This document shows, piece after piece, positions 47,001 through 57,800 of a stretch of DNA of 64,000 nt. A program made the translations under genes and the position numbers. A model generated the notes under the pieces. That model was not told the origin of the DNA and made no database searches. It worked only from the letters and a program-made list of their open reading frames with translations. Within the stretch, counting starts at the first letter, position 1. The number at the start of each line of letters is the position of its first letter. The DNA comes from Vitis vinifera (taxonomy: Eukaryota > Streptophyta > Magnoliopsida > Vitales > Vitaceae): contig NC_081822.1 of NCBI RefSeq assembly GCF_030704535.1, forward strand, positions 33,091,501 to 33,155,500, read 5' to 3'.

Positions 47001-49714
47001 GGGTTGGGATATTGTTCGTAAAACATCCCATAAAAATCCTAGCAAACGTCGTAGGCTAGATCCTGGAAAGCACAGCAGGTTGTGGCTTCAAGAGGATGTT
47101 TATGATGTATTGACAGAAAAAACGGTGAGAACCAAATTCATGGTTTTTTTATTTTTTTTCCTGTGCAAGGCATAGTTGAAAATTTATTATGGTATAGTAT
47201 CATTCTCTTTACCTATATAACCTTAATGAGGTTTTATACATTTTTCTAACTTCCCCAATCTCTTGCTTATTAGGGGACAGAAAATATCGAAGGCATATTC
47301 CTGAATTTGTATGGACTGAAAGAGATACATTATACTACAGAGGCCTTTGCTGAGATGAAGAAACTTAGATTGCTCAAAGTCTACAATTCTCACAACTCTG
47401 GAGACTTTGAATATGCTTCTAGAAATGAAAACTACAAAAGGCCCTTTTCTCAAGATTTTGAATTTCCTTCTAATAAGCTGAGATATCTGTATTGGCATAG
47501 ATACCCCTTGAAATCTTTGCCATCTAATTTTCATCCGAAGAATCTTGTTGAACTCAACTTGTGTTGTTGCTATGTTGAAGAACTTTGGAAAGGAGTCAAG
47601 GTATTCTTATTCTTAGTTTTATATATGCTGCTTTTCTTGGATTGATTATGATGGATTTATTCATTCTAGCTATTTTCTTTCTAATGCAGCATATGGAGAA
47701 GTTAGAATGCATCGATCTCAGTCATTCTCAATACCTTGTCAGAACCCCAGATTTTTCTGGCATCCCAAATCTTGAAAGACTAATTTTTGAAGGTTGTACA
47801 GATTTGCGTGAAGTTCATCAATCTCTTGGAGTTCTGAGCAAACTCATTTTCTTGAATTTGAAAGACTGCAAAAACCTTCAATGTTTTCCAAGTAGCATTG
47901 AGCTGGAATCTCTTAAAGTTCTCATTCTCTCTGGCTGCTCAAAACTTGATAAGTTTCCAGAGATCCTAGGATATCTGCCAAATTTGTTGGAGCTCCATTT
48001 AAATGGAACTGCTATAACTGAACTACCCTCCTCAATTGGATATGCCACTCAACTTGTTTCATTGGATATGGAGGACTGCAAAAGGTTCAAGAGCCTTCCA
48101 TGTTGCATCTACAAGCTGAAATCCTTGAAAATTCTTAAGCTCTCTGGCTGTGCAAAATTTGAGAGTTTTCCAGAAATCCTTGAGAATATGGAAGGTTTGA
48201 GGGAACTTTTCTTAGATGGAACAGCAATAAAGGAGCTACCCCTGTCAGTCGAACATCTAAATGGACTTGTTTTATTAAATCTGAGAAACTGTGAAAGGCT
48301 TATTACTCTTCCAAGCAGCATTTGTAATTTGAAATCACTCAGTACTCTTACTCTCTCTGGCTGCTCGCAACTTGAAAAATTGCCTGAGAACCTGGGGAAC
48401 TTGGAATGCCTGGTGGAACTTGTAGCAGATGGAAGTGCTGTAATACAACCACCTTCCTCCATTGTTCTTTTGAGGAACCTTAAAGTATTATCCTTTCAAG
48501 GATGTAATGGATCACCATCTAGTCGCTGGAATTCACGGTTCTGGTCCATGTTGTGTTTGAGAAGAATTTCAGATTCTACTGGTTTTCGGTTGCCTTCTTT
48601 GTCAGGTTTGTGCTCCTTGAAACAATTAAATCTAAGTGACTGCAATATAAAGGAAGGAGCACTCCCCAATGATCTTGGCGGCTACTTATCCTCATTGGAG
48701 TATTTAAATTTAAAAGGAAATGATTTTGTTACCCTCCCCACAGGCATCAGCAAACTTTGTAATCTGAAGGCCCTCTACTTGGGGTGCTGCAAGAGGCTTC
48801 AAGAACTTCCAATGCTTCCACCAAATATAAACAGGATCAATGCACAAAATTGCACATCTCTGGAAACACTTTCAGGTTTATCAGCACCATGTTGGCTTGC
48901 ATTTACTAATTCCTTCAGACAAAACTGGGGTCAAGAAACTTACCTTGCTGAAGTTTCAAGGATCCCTAAATTTAATACGTATCTGCCCGGGAATGGAATT
49001 CCAGAGTGGTTCAGGAATCAGTGTATGGGGGATTCAATAATGGTACAACTTCCTTCTCATTGGTATAATGACAACTTCTTGGGATTTGCTATGTGCATTG
49101 TTTTTGCACTCAAGGAGCCAAACCAGTGCAGCCGCGGTGCAATGTTGTGTGAGTTGGAATCCAGTGATCTTGATCCCAGTAATCTTGGTTGCTTCTTGGA
49201 TCACATCGTTTGGGAAGGCCACAGTGATGGAGATGGTTTTGTTGAGTCAGACCACCTCTGGCTGGGTTATCATCCCAATTTTCCCATTAAGAAAGATGAT
49301 ATGGATTGGCCCAATAAATTGAGTCACATCAAGGCTTCATTTGTTATCGCTGGCATACCCCATGAGGTAAAATGGTGTGGCTTTCGCCTAGTCTACATGG
49401 AAGATCTGAACGACGACAATTCAAAAATAACCAAGTACAGCCCTCTTCCGAAGAAATCAAGTGTGGTGCTTCAAGATTTAGATGAATCTGCCACAAAAGA
49501 TACCATAATCCATGATGAATACTACAACAGTGGGGGGGGACCCAGTGGAAGTCCCTGCAGTAATGAGGATTTGCTCACCTGTCATGCAGCCAAACCGGAG
49601 GAGAGCAAAACTCTTATGAGAAAACTGTCGGAATGCTTTTGCAGTATTTGGATTGATTTGCTTCATTCTAGGAATGGTAGTACTAGCATGGACAACAATT
49701 ATGAGATACCATAG
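38075..49714 (+). CDS. TIR-NBS-LRR receptor with a 7.4-kb first intron
   Basis: Exons 38075-38571 (TIR), 46008-47124 (NB-ARC), 47274-47600 and 47690-49714 (LRR plus C-JID in one exon) join in phase to 1321 aa. Motifs: a 16-serine tract; YEVFLSFRGEDTRHGF; SSRWCLEELVK; P-loop GMGGIGKTT near residue 224; VLIVLDDAHN; GSRIIITTRD; GLPLALKVLG; ACFFKGEDKDYV; MHD near 490. All are canonical, so this looks the most competent receptor here. Just after MHD a basic insertion (NPSKRRRLDPGKHSRL) is present that the other TNLs lack. C-JID follows the LRRs (YLPGNGIPEWFRNQ, NDNFLGFA). Unlike its neighbours it has no intron before C-JID. Intron 1 contains a MITE and a whole copia element; joining TIR to NB-ARC across it is inferred from splice sites, phase and lack of any other partner. 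Near the end a hydrophobic tail is encoded one frame off. Confidence 0.88.
38081..38128 (+). repeat. Coding serine microsatellite (16 TCN codons)
   Basis: Sixteen serine codons, mostly TCT with one TCA and one TCG, before the TIR. The interruptions suggest it is older or more stable than the pure repeat at 30541. Confidence 0.88.
39073..39584. mobile_element. Harbinger/Tourist-like MITE in TNL intron 1
   Basis: A 512-bp element with TTA on both sides (39070-39072 and 39585-39587). Ends are GAGGGTGTTGGGTAAA and, reverse-complemented, GAGAGTGTTTGGCAAA. The core is AT-rich with repeated 'cttaaattaa' motifs. A 3-bp TTA duplication and this terminus fit PIF/Harbinger. Related remnants are at about 3500-3725 and 17713-17870. 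Confidence 0.75.
39588..40396. other. TNL intron 1 DNA left of the copia
   Basis: No gene called. A 149-codon minus-strand frame (39606-40055) starts from a non-ATG codon, is leucine-rich, and matches nothing I recognise. A short tandem 'aaggggctttaggctaag' doublet lies near 39735-39775. Confidence 0.4.
40402..40466 (+). repeat. 5' LTR, 65 bp
   Basis: Starts TGTTAGATAGTGAAC and ends TTTTCACA. It is directly followed by the tRNA-Met type primer site at 40467-40479. Confidence 0.93.
41181..45268 (+). pseudogene. Copia gag-pol with seven in-frame TAG stops
   Basis: From the ATG at 41181 one frame encodes gag with a CCHC zinc knuckle (CPHCTYCNKLGHTRDRC), a protease region whose active site reads ILDSDISDH, GAG-pre-integrase (HSRLGHPSLSKF) and the integrase core (RVLRSDNAREYFS; LQQNRVVERKNRH). 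Near 43737 a frameshift moves to the frame of RT (GCRWVYTVK, VYVDDIVIIGSD) and RNase H (SSAEAEYQVMA; ERTKHIEVDYHFIRE), which ends at 45268. In-frame stops are TAG at 41274, 41475, 42765, 42807, 42879, 44705 and 44813. The element cannot make its own proteins. The ~700-bp leader before gag is GC-richer and non-coding as far as I can see. Confidence 0.9.
45276..45340 (+). repeat. 3' LTR, 65 bp
   Basis: Matches the 5' LTR at 61 of 65 positions. It is preceded by the purine tract at about 45267-45275 and followed by the GATTA target duplication. Confidence 0.93.
45358..45509 (-). mobile_element. Short retroposon (LINE-like) insertion with 16-bp TSD
   Basis: Flanked by the 16-bp repeat ATTAGTATATCTCTAT (45342-45357 and 45510-45525). 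The insert starts with a T-rich stretch and 'ataggtaaat', consistent with an antisense poly(A) end, and carries 'aggcatagccgagtacacacatag', a style I associate with plant LINE 3' ends. The copia target site overlaps its left duplication. Confidence 0.6.
45661..45760 (+). mobile_element. Short LINE-like 3' end fragment
   Basis: About 100 bp ending 'tttacttatcaaaaaa', flanked by an imperfect repeat: 'ccaggaacaacgcatttgg' near 45642 and 'tcaagaacaacccatttgc' near 45762. This looks like a 5'-truncated retroposon in intron 1 of the TNL. Confidence 0.45.
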
Positions 49715-52444
49715 TTTCCTAAAATGGGAATAAGTCAGAATGAAGATGACATTTGCAATGGTTGGAGCTAATCATTTAAGAAAGACATGCCTTTCACTCA
49801 TTTCTAAAGATGCTGCTATGTTTATTTCATCAGCGAGCACCATAAATTTCTCAATTTCTCTGTAAGTTGTCCTTCTTTCCAATCACAACTTTTGGTCAGT
49901 GGTTCAAAAATCTAACTGTTTGAGTTTGTAAAAGCTTTTGGGGTTTTTGGGGTTTCTACTCAGGACTAGAGGAGAGCCCATCCCTCAATTGATTGAAACA
50001 TACCTTCAACTACCTTTGGCTTGCATTCATTATAGTGAATGATGCAATGGACATCAAAGAAACTATCAAAATACTAAGTATAACCAACCAGATATGTGTT
50101 TTGGATGTCGAGTTGGATATTAAAATACTCTTTGATAAGTCTCTGAAGGATTTAAACTCAAATGATGTCTGTCTGCTTTTGCTGTGGCAGATGGGATATA
50201 TACCATAAGTTCAGTTCAATCGATGAAGTTGGATTTGCAATTAGATAGTCATAGTACGAAATAATTCAGGCTAAGCTTTGTTTGACCTTGGATTGAGTCG
50301 AGTTTGGTTAAAGATATTAGCTTGAACTCTATGGCAGCCATGAGTTCCCCACATAAAAGCCTAATGTACAAATGACGTTTGCCTTGTATGCATACCTATA
50401 TAATTTATTGCATTTGGACATCGTAATGTGGTTTTATTATTATTTTCTATTTCTTAATTGCAATTTTAAATAGGTAGTGCAAAAATTTGAACCCTTCATT
50501 GTAGAAGACTCTGGTGAAATTATGTATTTGTAATTTTAAACAGATAATGTATAAATTTGGTATCAGGAGGAATACTACAGAATTTTTCCTTCCACAAAAT
50601 TACAGAATTTCAAGTGGTAGTTACTCATGCATTTCTAGAGCCATTTCCCTGTAATGTTAGAGTGAAATTGATATGGGTCTTAATGCTGTTTTTGCAGAAA
50701 TTGGTGACAACATGCATCATGCATCTACAACACATGTTTGGATTGATCTCAAGGAGCTTTTTGCCCAGAGAAATGTCCCCATAGCACTTGCTCCATTTCA
50801 ACCGTCATGCAGAATAACTTGCCTAGCTCCAGTTATATAGTAAGTTGAGATCTTATTGATGTAAATTCATGTTTTCTAATGCAAAATCAAATAGGAATTA
50901 CCCTAAGAAGAGGTGGTGTTAAATTGGGTGATAAAATTTGTCGTGAAAATAAGCAAATATAACGAAGTACGCAATTCCAAGCAAAAGTAAGAAAAATATG
51001 AAGAGAACTATTTGATCGGTTCCCTTAGTGCTTCACAGTGAATTACCTAGGGAACTCTTTCACTGGGTTTTGGGTTTGGTCAAGGTGATAGTCAAGTTGA
51101 GCTCAACTCAAATATTATGCTCATTTGCCCAAATTCCAACTTAACCTGATGTTCGGCCAAGGTATCCAACCCAAGCCCAATCCAACTCTAGTTTGTCTAA
51201 ACTTATGTTAAAATCAGGTTAGCTCATGTTAGTAAATATATGTTCAAGTTGGATAGTTTGAGTGGGTTGTGTTGGTCATAAAATTTGGTCCAATCAGGTT
51301 AGGTTAAGCCTAAAAACAAGTAATTGAATTTTATACCTATTTAAGTAGCATTGATGTAGCAAGTTTAAACTTCTTGGTGAAATTCCTTGAAGCATTCCAA
51401 ATGACACAACTACTACGAATTCAAATCCCTATGTTTCAAGACTCTTATGAACTATTGCACAAGATCTAATATGTTGTAAGGAATCTTAAATTTAATCCCT
51501 TTATGTTACATTTGGTTGGTAAGATAGGGTAAGAATAGAGTAGGATTACATATCCTAAGTTATCATTTACAACAGGATATGCATAACTTAAAATTTTATT
51601 TGCATTAGATATGATATCTAAAGGTACACATTCTCCACTGATTTCGGGATAGGAAGCTAAAAATGCTCGATTGATTAAGAAAGTAAAACCGAAAGTAAAC
51701 AAGTGTGACCAAGTGGGTGTGGTCCACCTATCTCTTGACTACTTTATTAGGAACAAAACTTATTTAAATCTGAAAGTACTTTATTAAAAATCATTCCACA
51801 ATTTATCATTTAGTAAATAATTTTTTATTTCTTTATTAAAAGCACTCATGATTAAAATATCTAAATTATAAATAAAATATATTATAAAGGAAATGCTCAA
51901 ACATGATATCAAATATGTATGACATTGATCATATCTTTGTTGAAGTTGCTATACCTAAATAATTTTAGTTTAGGTTAGTTAAACTTCTTTAAATTTCACC
52001 ATATTTTACTTCTTCCTTTTTGGATATTAAGGAAATAAAGCTTTGAGGACGGGCATATTTCTGGAACACCAAAAAGATAAGCTCTTAGTCCTCTTTCTTT
52101 GTCTTCATCCCATCACGTTGTGAGATGAGGGGCTTTTCAGATGGGCGTGATTGTAATGAATAATGATGGTTTCATCCATCCTTTGACCCACAAATATTGG
52201 TTGTATCGGTTGTTTATCAAAGTGTAAGGATTCACTATTGTTGTGTGTCACCTAATCATTTTCAAATTCACATTGTGGGTAATTGCTTTTATTGGTGTGT
52301 TTTTAAAATTTCATAGTTGATCGTTTAAGATACTTTAGTTTGAATTTAGGGAATTAATGGACCACCCTTTATTATTATTATTTTAAAAAAAATATTAAGA
52401 TTATATTTGATAAAGCTGAATCATAAATTTTAAAATTAAGGATA
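49715..52444. other. 3' flank and intergenic DNA
   Basis: Begins with the TNL 3' UTR. No gene recognised in 2.7 kb; the small frames (49993, 50557, 51466) lack features. Around 51500-51620 there is 'acatttggttggtaagatag' type sequence like the short inverted-repeat family near 10750 and 18300. Confidence 0.45.
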
Positions 52445-52962
52445 AAAATATCGAGTTTTAACGGATATATCTATAACATGATTTTACAAATATATTGAAA
52501 AACATCGATATATATTTTAATACAAAATAATAAACAAAATTCATAAAAAAATATTAGAAATTTTTTTTAAAAAGTTATATAAAAAGTAATAATAAATATT
52601 TTGAAATGTTTTTTTAAAAAATTGATATATATAAGTTTTTAATATTTATTTATTTTATATTTAATAAATATATAAATTATATAAAAAAAATTATGTTTTT
52701 ATGTTTTTGGTAATGGATTAAATCAAATTTAAAAATAAAATAATTAAAATTAAATCAAAACTTGAATATAAATGTTTTTGTGCGCATATATACCAAAGGG
52801 TCTAACTTGTTCCCATGGTTACTCAAGATTTGACCATACTCGACCAAATCGGGAATAAAATCAGTAATTATCGAAAAATAGTAGAAAAATCCAAGAAAGT
52901 TACCAGATTAATATTTCTCCACCATATATCGTTTTGAAGTATCTTTGATATGTCACGATTTT
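52445..52962. mobile_element. Second copy of the ATATCG-ended repeat
   Basis: Starts 'aaaatatcgagttttaacgg' and ends near 'gatatgtcacgattttgc', matching in order the repeat in the P450 pseudogene. Shared internal landmarks include 'atttgaccat.ctcga' followed by 'atcgggaa.aaaatc'. Shorter than the first copy and non-coding. Confidence 0.55.
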
Positions 52963-53115
52963 GCTTATATTAAGTAACAATTACAAAATAAGTTTATAAA
53001 GCAAATAAGTTAATTAAATTACTTAAATCATTAAATTCCAACCAAAATAAATATATTTTATAAATAATTAAAATATTATATTTTTTATAACTTATCTTTT
53101 TGAAAAGTATTAAAA

Positions 53116-53151
<36 letters not shown>
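53116..53151. repeat. (TTA)n microsatellite
   Basis: About 12 TTA units in AT-rich DNA. Confidence 0.85.
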
Positions 53152-53153
<2 letters not shown>

Positions 53154-53581
53154 TTTAAAAATAGGAAAATAAAAATTAAATTAATTGATTTGGCCACACA
53201 ATTTAATACCCAATACCGAAATTTTGAGTACTGGTAAGTTTTAAGTTAAAATCAGATGACTTATTAGATACTAAATTGGTTTCAATTGGCAAGTTGACAT
53301 ATACAAACCCAAGAACGCAATATTGATTGATGAAATTATGATATTTACAAGTGCTGCAAGGGAACCCTTCAAAGGAAGGGAAAAAGGGAGGAAAAAAATT
53401 ACAATAAAACAAGGAAGAATTATAGTAATAAAGAAGGTCTAAACCCCATATTTTGATCCTCCAAATCTCAAGAAAGGGCCCAAGAAGGTGAAAATGCGTT
53501 AAAAATGCATATGTTGGGAAGCAATTTTTACCTCTTTAATTTTATCTCATTTATTGATAAGAAACCTTCTTCAGATTCTCT

Positions 53582-54012
53582 TCAGGCTATTTCCTCTTCT
53601 CTTCTTCTTTTTAAGACTTTGGGAAAAATTTCCCGGCATAAGGAAGAAAAAGAACCTAAGAGAGTATTGAATAAGTAGTCTATGTAGGGTTTTCCACAAA
53701 ACTCAATGCATGAATGCTTGTAATTTGGTAAAAACTTGCATACCATATCATTGAATTTGTTGAAAAAGCAACTTTCAAACGGGCAGTCGTCCTCATTTTT
53801 CAGGGGCAAAAGGATCTTCTGGATCGAGTCCTATGGCTTGGAATGGTAAAACGCCCAATCCTGCCTTCTTGTTCCCTAAAGTAGCCCTCACACAAAAATG
53901 CCTTGGAAAACTTGTCCTCCACCACCCTATTCACATTATGCACAAACACATCAGTCTCACCATCTTCCCTATTCCTACCCATCAACCCTGCAGTGTAGAT
54001 GGCACCCATCCT
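53582..54012 (-). pseudogene. Unidentified coding-like fragment cut by the gypsy LTR
   Basis: The minus strand from the LTR border leftward reads MGAIYTAGLMGRNREDGETD, continues VFVHNVNRVVEDKFSKAFLC to RRSFCP, then a stop at about 53802. An adjacent frame resumes NEDDCPFESCFFNKFNDMVC and runs to a stop at 53582. Composition is charged and balanced, unlike the AT-rich surroundings, and the frames abut with a shift. I do not recognise the family. It looks like the 3' part of a host gene or pseudogene interrupted at 54012; the other part would lie beyond the window. Confidence 0.4.
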
Positions 54013-54793
54013 TGTAGGGACCCCTCCCTCCGAGACACGTGGCACGCATCTCACAGTGACACATGACATGCATTATCAGCCGGATCGTCATCACCCGGAT
54101 TTCCCTAAAGATATACATGATGCGCTTCTCCTATCCGGACTGCCTCAAAAAAGTACAAGTGGCGTTTCAGCTTCTCTTATCCGGACCGCGTCAAGGGAGA
54201 TCAAACGACACTTGTAAACATAGCATCCGGACGGATTTACAATATACATCCGGATAATCAACATATGTCATCCGGATCATTGACTAAAGTAAAGCGAGTC
54301 TTACACGCTATCACAACAATTAGCCATGGCCCACGTCCCATCACTTGCAGAATGAAAAGACGGGATGAGGTGACAACAAGTCACTTCCCACGATCATTCA
54401 ACATGATCACCTCCCACGATCTCTGACAGCAGCATCACCTACCACGGTTTCTGACAGCCGCCCGTAGGGTGGCGATGACCATGCTGCCACCTCATGTCAT
54501 CATAACAACATAAAATATCTCCTCACCATTAATGAGAGGAACAGTGTCCCTGACACTATATATATAAACCTTCACACGAAGAGGAAGGTAATCTCAAAAT
54601 ACCTAGTAAAAGGCCAACTGATTTATATCTCCCTCTCTTAACCATGGCTAACAACATCATCGGAGGGTGCGTCCGGACACCCTGTCCGGATGCCTTTTGC
54701 AGGTATAACGACTGAATCAAGAACCTTTGAAGGTTGAGATCACGCATCCATCCATTTGGCAACCACGTGGAACCCCAGGAACGTGAGGCATCA
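54013..54793 (+). repeat. 5' LTR of the gypsy element
   Basis: About 781 bp, from TGTAGGGACCCC to GAGGCATCA. It contains seven TCCGGA hexamers and a TATA motif at 54557-54568. The right border is set three bases before the primer site and could shift slightly. Confidence 0.85.
54557..54568 (+). promoter_or_regulatory. LTR TATA box
   Basis: TATATATATAAA within the 5' LTR, about 240 bp before the LTR end; the likely core promoter of the genomic transcript. Confidence 0.6.
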
Positions 54794-54796
54794 ACC

Positions 54797-54815
54797 TTGG
54801 CGCCGTCTGTGGGAA
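54797..54815 (+). other. Gypsy primer binding site
   Basis: TTGGCGCCGTCTGTGGGAA just downstream of the LTR. This is a tRNA-complementary priming site style common in plant Ty3/gypsy elements. Confidence 0.8.
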
Positions 54816-54846
54816 ATTTTTCATTTTGATTCAGTCACTTACAAAG

Positions 54847-57800
54847 ATGGCCACACCTTCCCGAAGCCAATCATCTGGTAGAGAGGTGGAAGATAATCTT
54901 GAATGTCGTCTAGCCATCGAAAGGAGACAGTTGGCAAGCGAACGACAACTAAAAGCTCTCCTCCAGGAGACGGAAAGATTGAAAGAAGAAAACGTTGTAT
55001 TGCGCATCCAGGCTTCTACATCAGGGCCTCCTCGACGTCAGCATTCAAGGGGCCAAGTAGCAAACTCAAGGCCTCAACAAGAACCGGAATCAATATATCC
55101 TGGGACAACAGGAGCTATCCCAGGAGCAGGCAACGTAAGGCCTCATGTGCCAGACACGCCTATGCCTCGAGCACCTCGTGAGGAAAGCTCAGACTCTACT
55201 CACTTTTCAGCAAAGAGACAACGTGATAAAAAGTCCCAGTTGTCAAATTCGATGCGCGCAAGACTAGGCCCACAAGAGCCTGGGAGATCAAGGCCACCAG
55301 TGGTCACAACCTGGGCACCACGCCCTGACCCTGTGGTCACCCCTATGGTGCAGAACGTGCACCCGCATCGTGACCCCATGGTCACCCCCGCGATGCGGAA
55401 CGTTCACTCGCACCTAGCGGAAAAACCGACTGGGAAAAACCTCCCAAACAAGCCACCCGTTGGCTCCATCAGCAAAAGGCTGGATGACATGCTCTCCACG
55501 TCCTTCTGCTCTCATATCATTCATTACGAGCCCCCAAGGGGATTCCTCGTGCCAAAATTTTTCACATACGATGGAACCAATGATCCCTTCGATCACATCA
55601 TGCATTATCGACAGCTCATGACGCTCGATATTGGCAACGATGCACTACTATGCAAAGTATTTCCCGCCAGCCTACAAGGACAGGCCCTCTCATGGTTTCA
55701 TCGCCTACCTCCCAACTCTGTTGGCAATTTCAAGGACCTGTCCGAAGCTTTCGTGGGACAATACTTGTGCTCCGCTCGACACAAGCAAAATATCAGCACC
55801 CTGCAGAACATAAAAATGCAAGATAACGAACCCTTGAGGGAATTCGTGAAGCGGTTTGGCCAAGTCGTGCTTCAAGTAGAGGCTTGTAGTATGGATGCTG
55901 TCCTACAGATCTTCAAACAAAGCATCTGTCCAGGCACTCCATTTTTCGAATCACTGGCTAAAAAACCTCCTACAACAATGGATGACTTATTCAGGCGTGC
56001 TAACAAATATTCAATGCTCGAAGATGACGTACGTGCAGCCACCCAGCAAGTTTTGGTTGCCGGACGGCCATCTAGAAGTAATGCGGAGAGAAATACTAAA
56101 CCTCCAGATCAGCCAAAGCCGTCTGACCGAAGGCAGGAAGGGCCAAGTCGCCCGGAAATGCCGCCTCTCACACCTCTTTCCATATCATATGAGAAACTTC
56201 TCCCAATGATCCAGGGCTTGTCCGACTTCAAATGACCTAGACCCATCGGAACGGACCCATCCACAAGAGATCGTAGTAAGAGATGTGCCTTCCACAAGGA
56301 TCATGGCCATACAACAGAGACATGCCGGGCTCTCCAGTATCTGGTCGAGAGGCTCATAAAGGCAGGGCATTTGAAGCAATACCTCCGCTCAGATACTGAA
56401 GGAAGAATCACTTCTCAACATCACAATCCTGGAGTCCCTAGGGCCTCAGCCGCCCCCAAGGCCGTTATAAACTATATTAACGGAGGTCCATCTGACGAGG
56501 AGTACGACTCTAGGCGAAAGAGACAAAAATTGTTGCGGGCCGCATCAATACGCGAACGCATCAATTCCATCCGGCCTGGGCTAACTGGAGGGGGCCCTCG
56601 CCCCATAGATGGGACAATCATTTTCCCACCAGTGGATCCCACCCGGACACTACAACCACATCGCGACGCCCTCATCTTGTCCCTGGAAATTGGGGACTTC
56701 GATGTGCGGCGTATCTTGGTTGACCCAGCCAGTTCCGCCGATCTTGTGCAAGCATCGGTCGTTGGCCACATGGGACACAGTCTCACAGGCCTCGAAAACC
56801 CTGGACGAATCCTATCCGGGTTCAACGGGTCTTCAACTACATCCTTGGGAGACATTGTACTGCCGGTCCAAGCAGGCCCAGTCACTCTCAACGTACAGTT
56901 TTCAGTAGTTCAGGAGTTATCACCCTTCAATGTCATTTTGGGGCGCATATGGCTCGTCTACATGAAAGCTATCCCCTCTACATACCATCAAATGGTGAGT
57001 TTTCTCACCAACGATGGCCAAATCGACCTATATGGCAGTCAATTAGCCGCTCGCCAATGCTATCAGATAGCACGCGAAGCAAGGGCCAACCAGGAGGATG
57101 CATCTCCCCCTGAACCCAGCCATACAAATGACCAATAGCAATTATTGGGTCCGGCGGACAAAGATCCCCCGGCAGCAGATCCCTTACAAACAATCCAAAT
57201 TTCGGAGGAAAACACCCACCTCACGAACATCAGTTCCCTCATGACAACCGAAGAAACTCAGAGCATGCAAAATATCCTCAGACGAAACCATGACATCTTC
57301 GCATGGGCACATTCTGATATGAGGGGAATTCATCCCTCTGTTGCATCTCACAGGCTTAACATCTTTCCAGCTGCCAGACCCGTCCAGCAGAAGATTAGAC
57401 GTTTCCACCCGGATAGACAAGAAGTTATCCGGAATGAGATTGACAAATTGCTAGAAGCTGGATTCATCAGAGAAGTATCTTATCCGGACTGGCTGGCAAA
57501 CGTAGTGGTGGTACCCAAAAAAGAAGGAAAATGGCGAGTTTGTGTAGATTACACCAATCTCAACAATGCATGCCCAAAAGACAGTTTTCCCTTGCCGCGA
57601 ATAGATCAAATTGTGGATTCCACTTCCGGGCAAGGAATGCTCTATTTTTTGGATGCCTTCTCCGGATATCACCAGATTCCCATGTCCCCGGATGACGAAG
57701 AAAAGACAGCATTCATAACGCCACACGGCCTCTATTGCTATAAAGTCATGCCATTCGGACTCAAAAACGCCGGCGCCACTTATCAAAGATTGATGACTAA

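Noticed and set aside
56472..56891. 139-codon minus-strand frame over the gypsy protease
   Set aside because: Mirror of the polyprotein frame in GC-richer DNA, without recognisable features.
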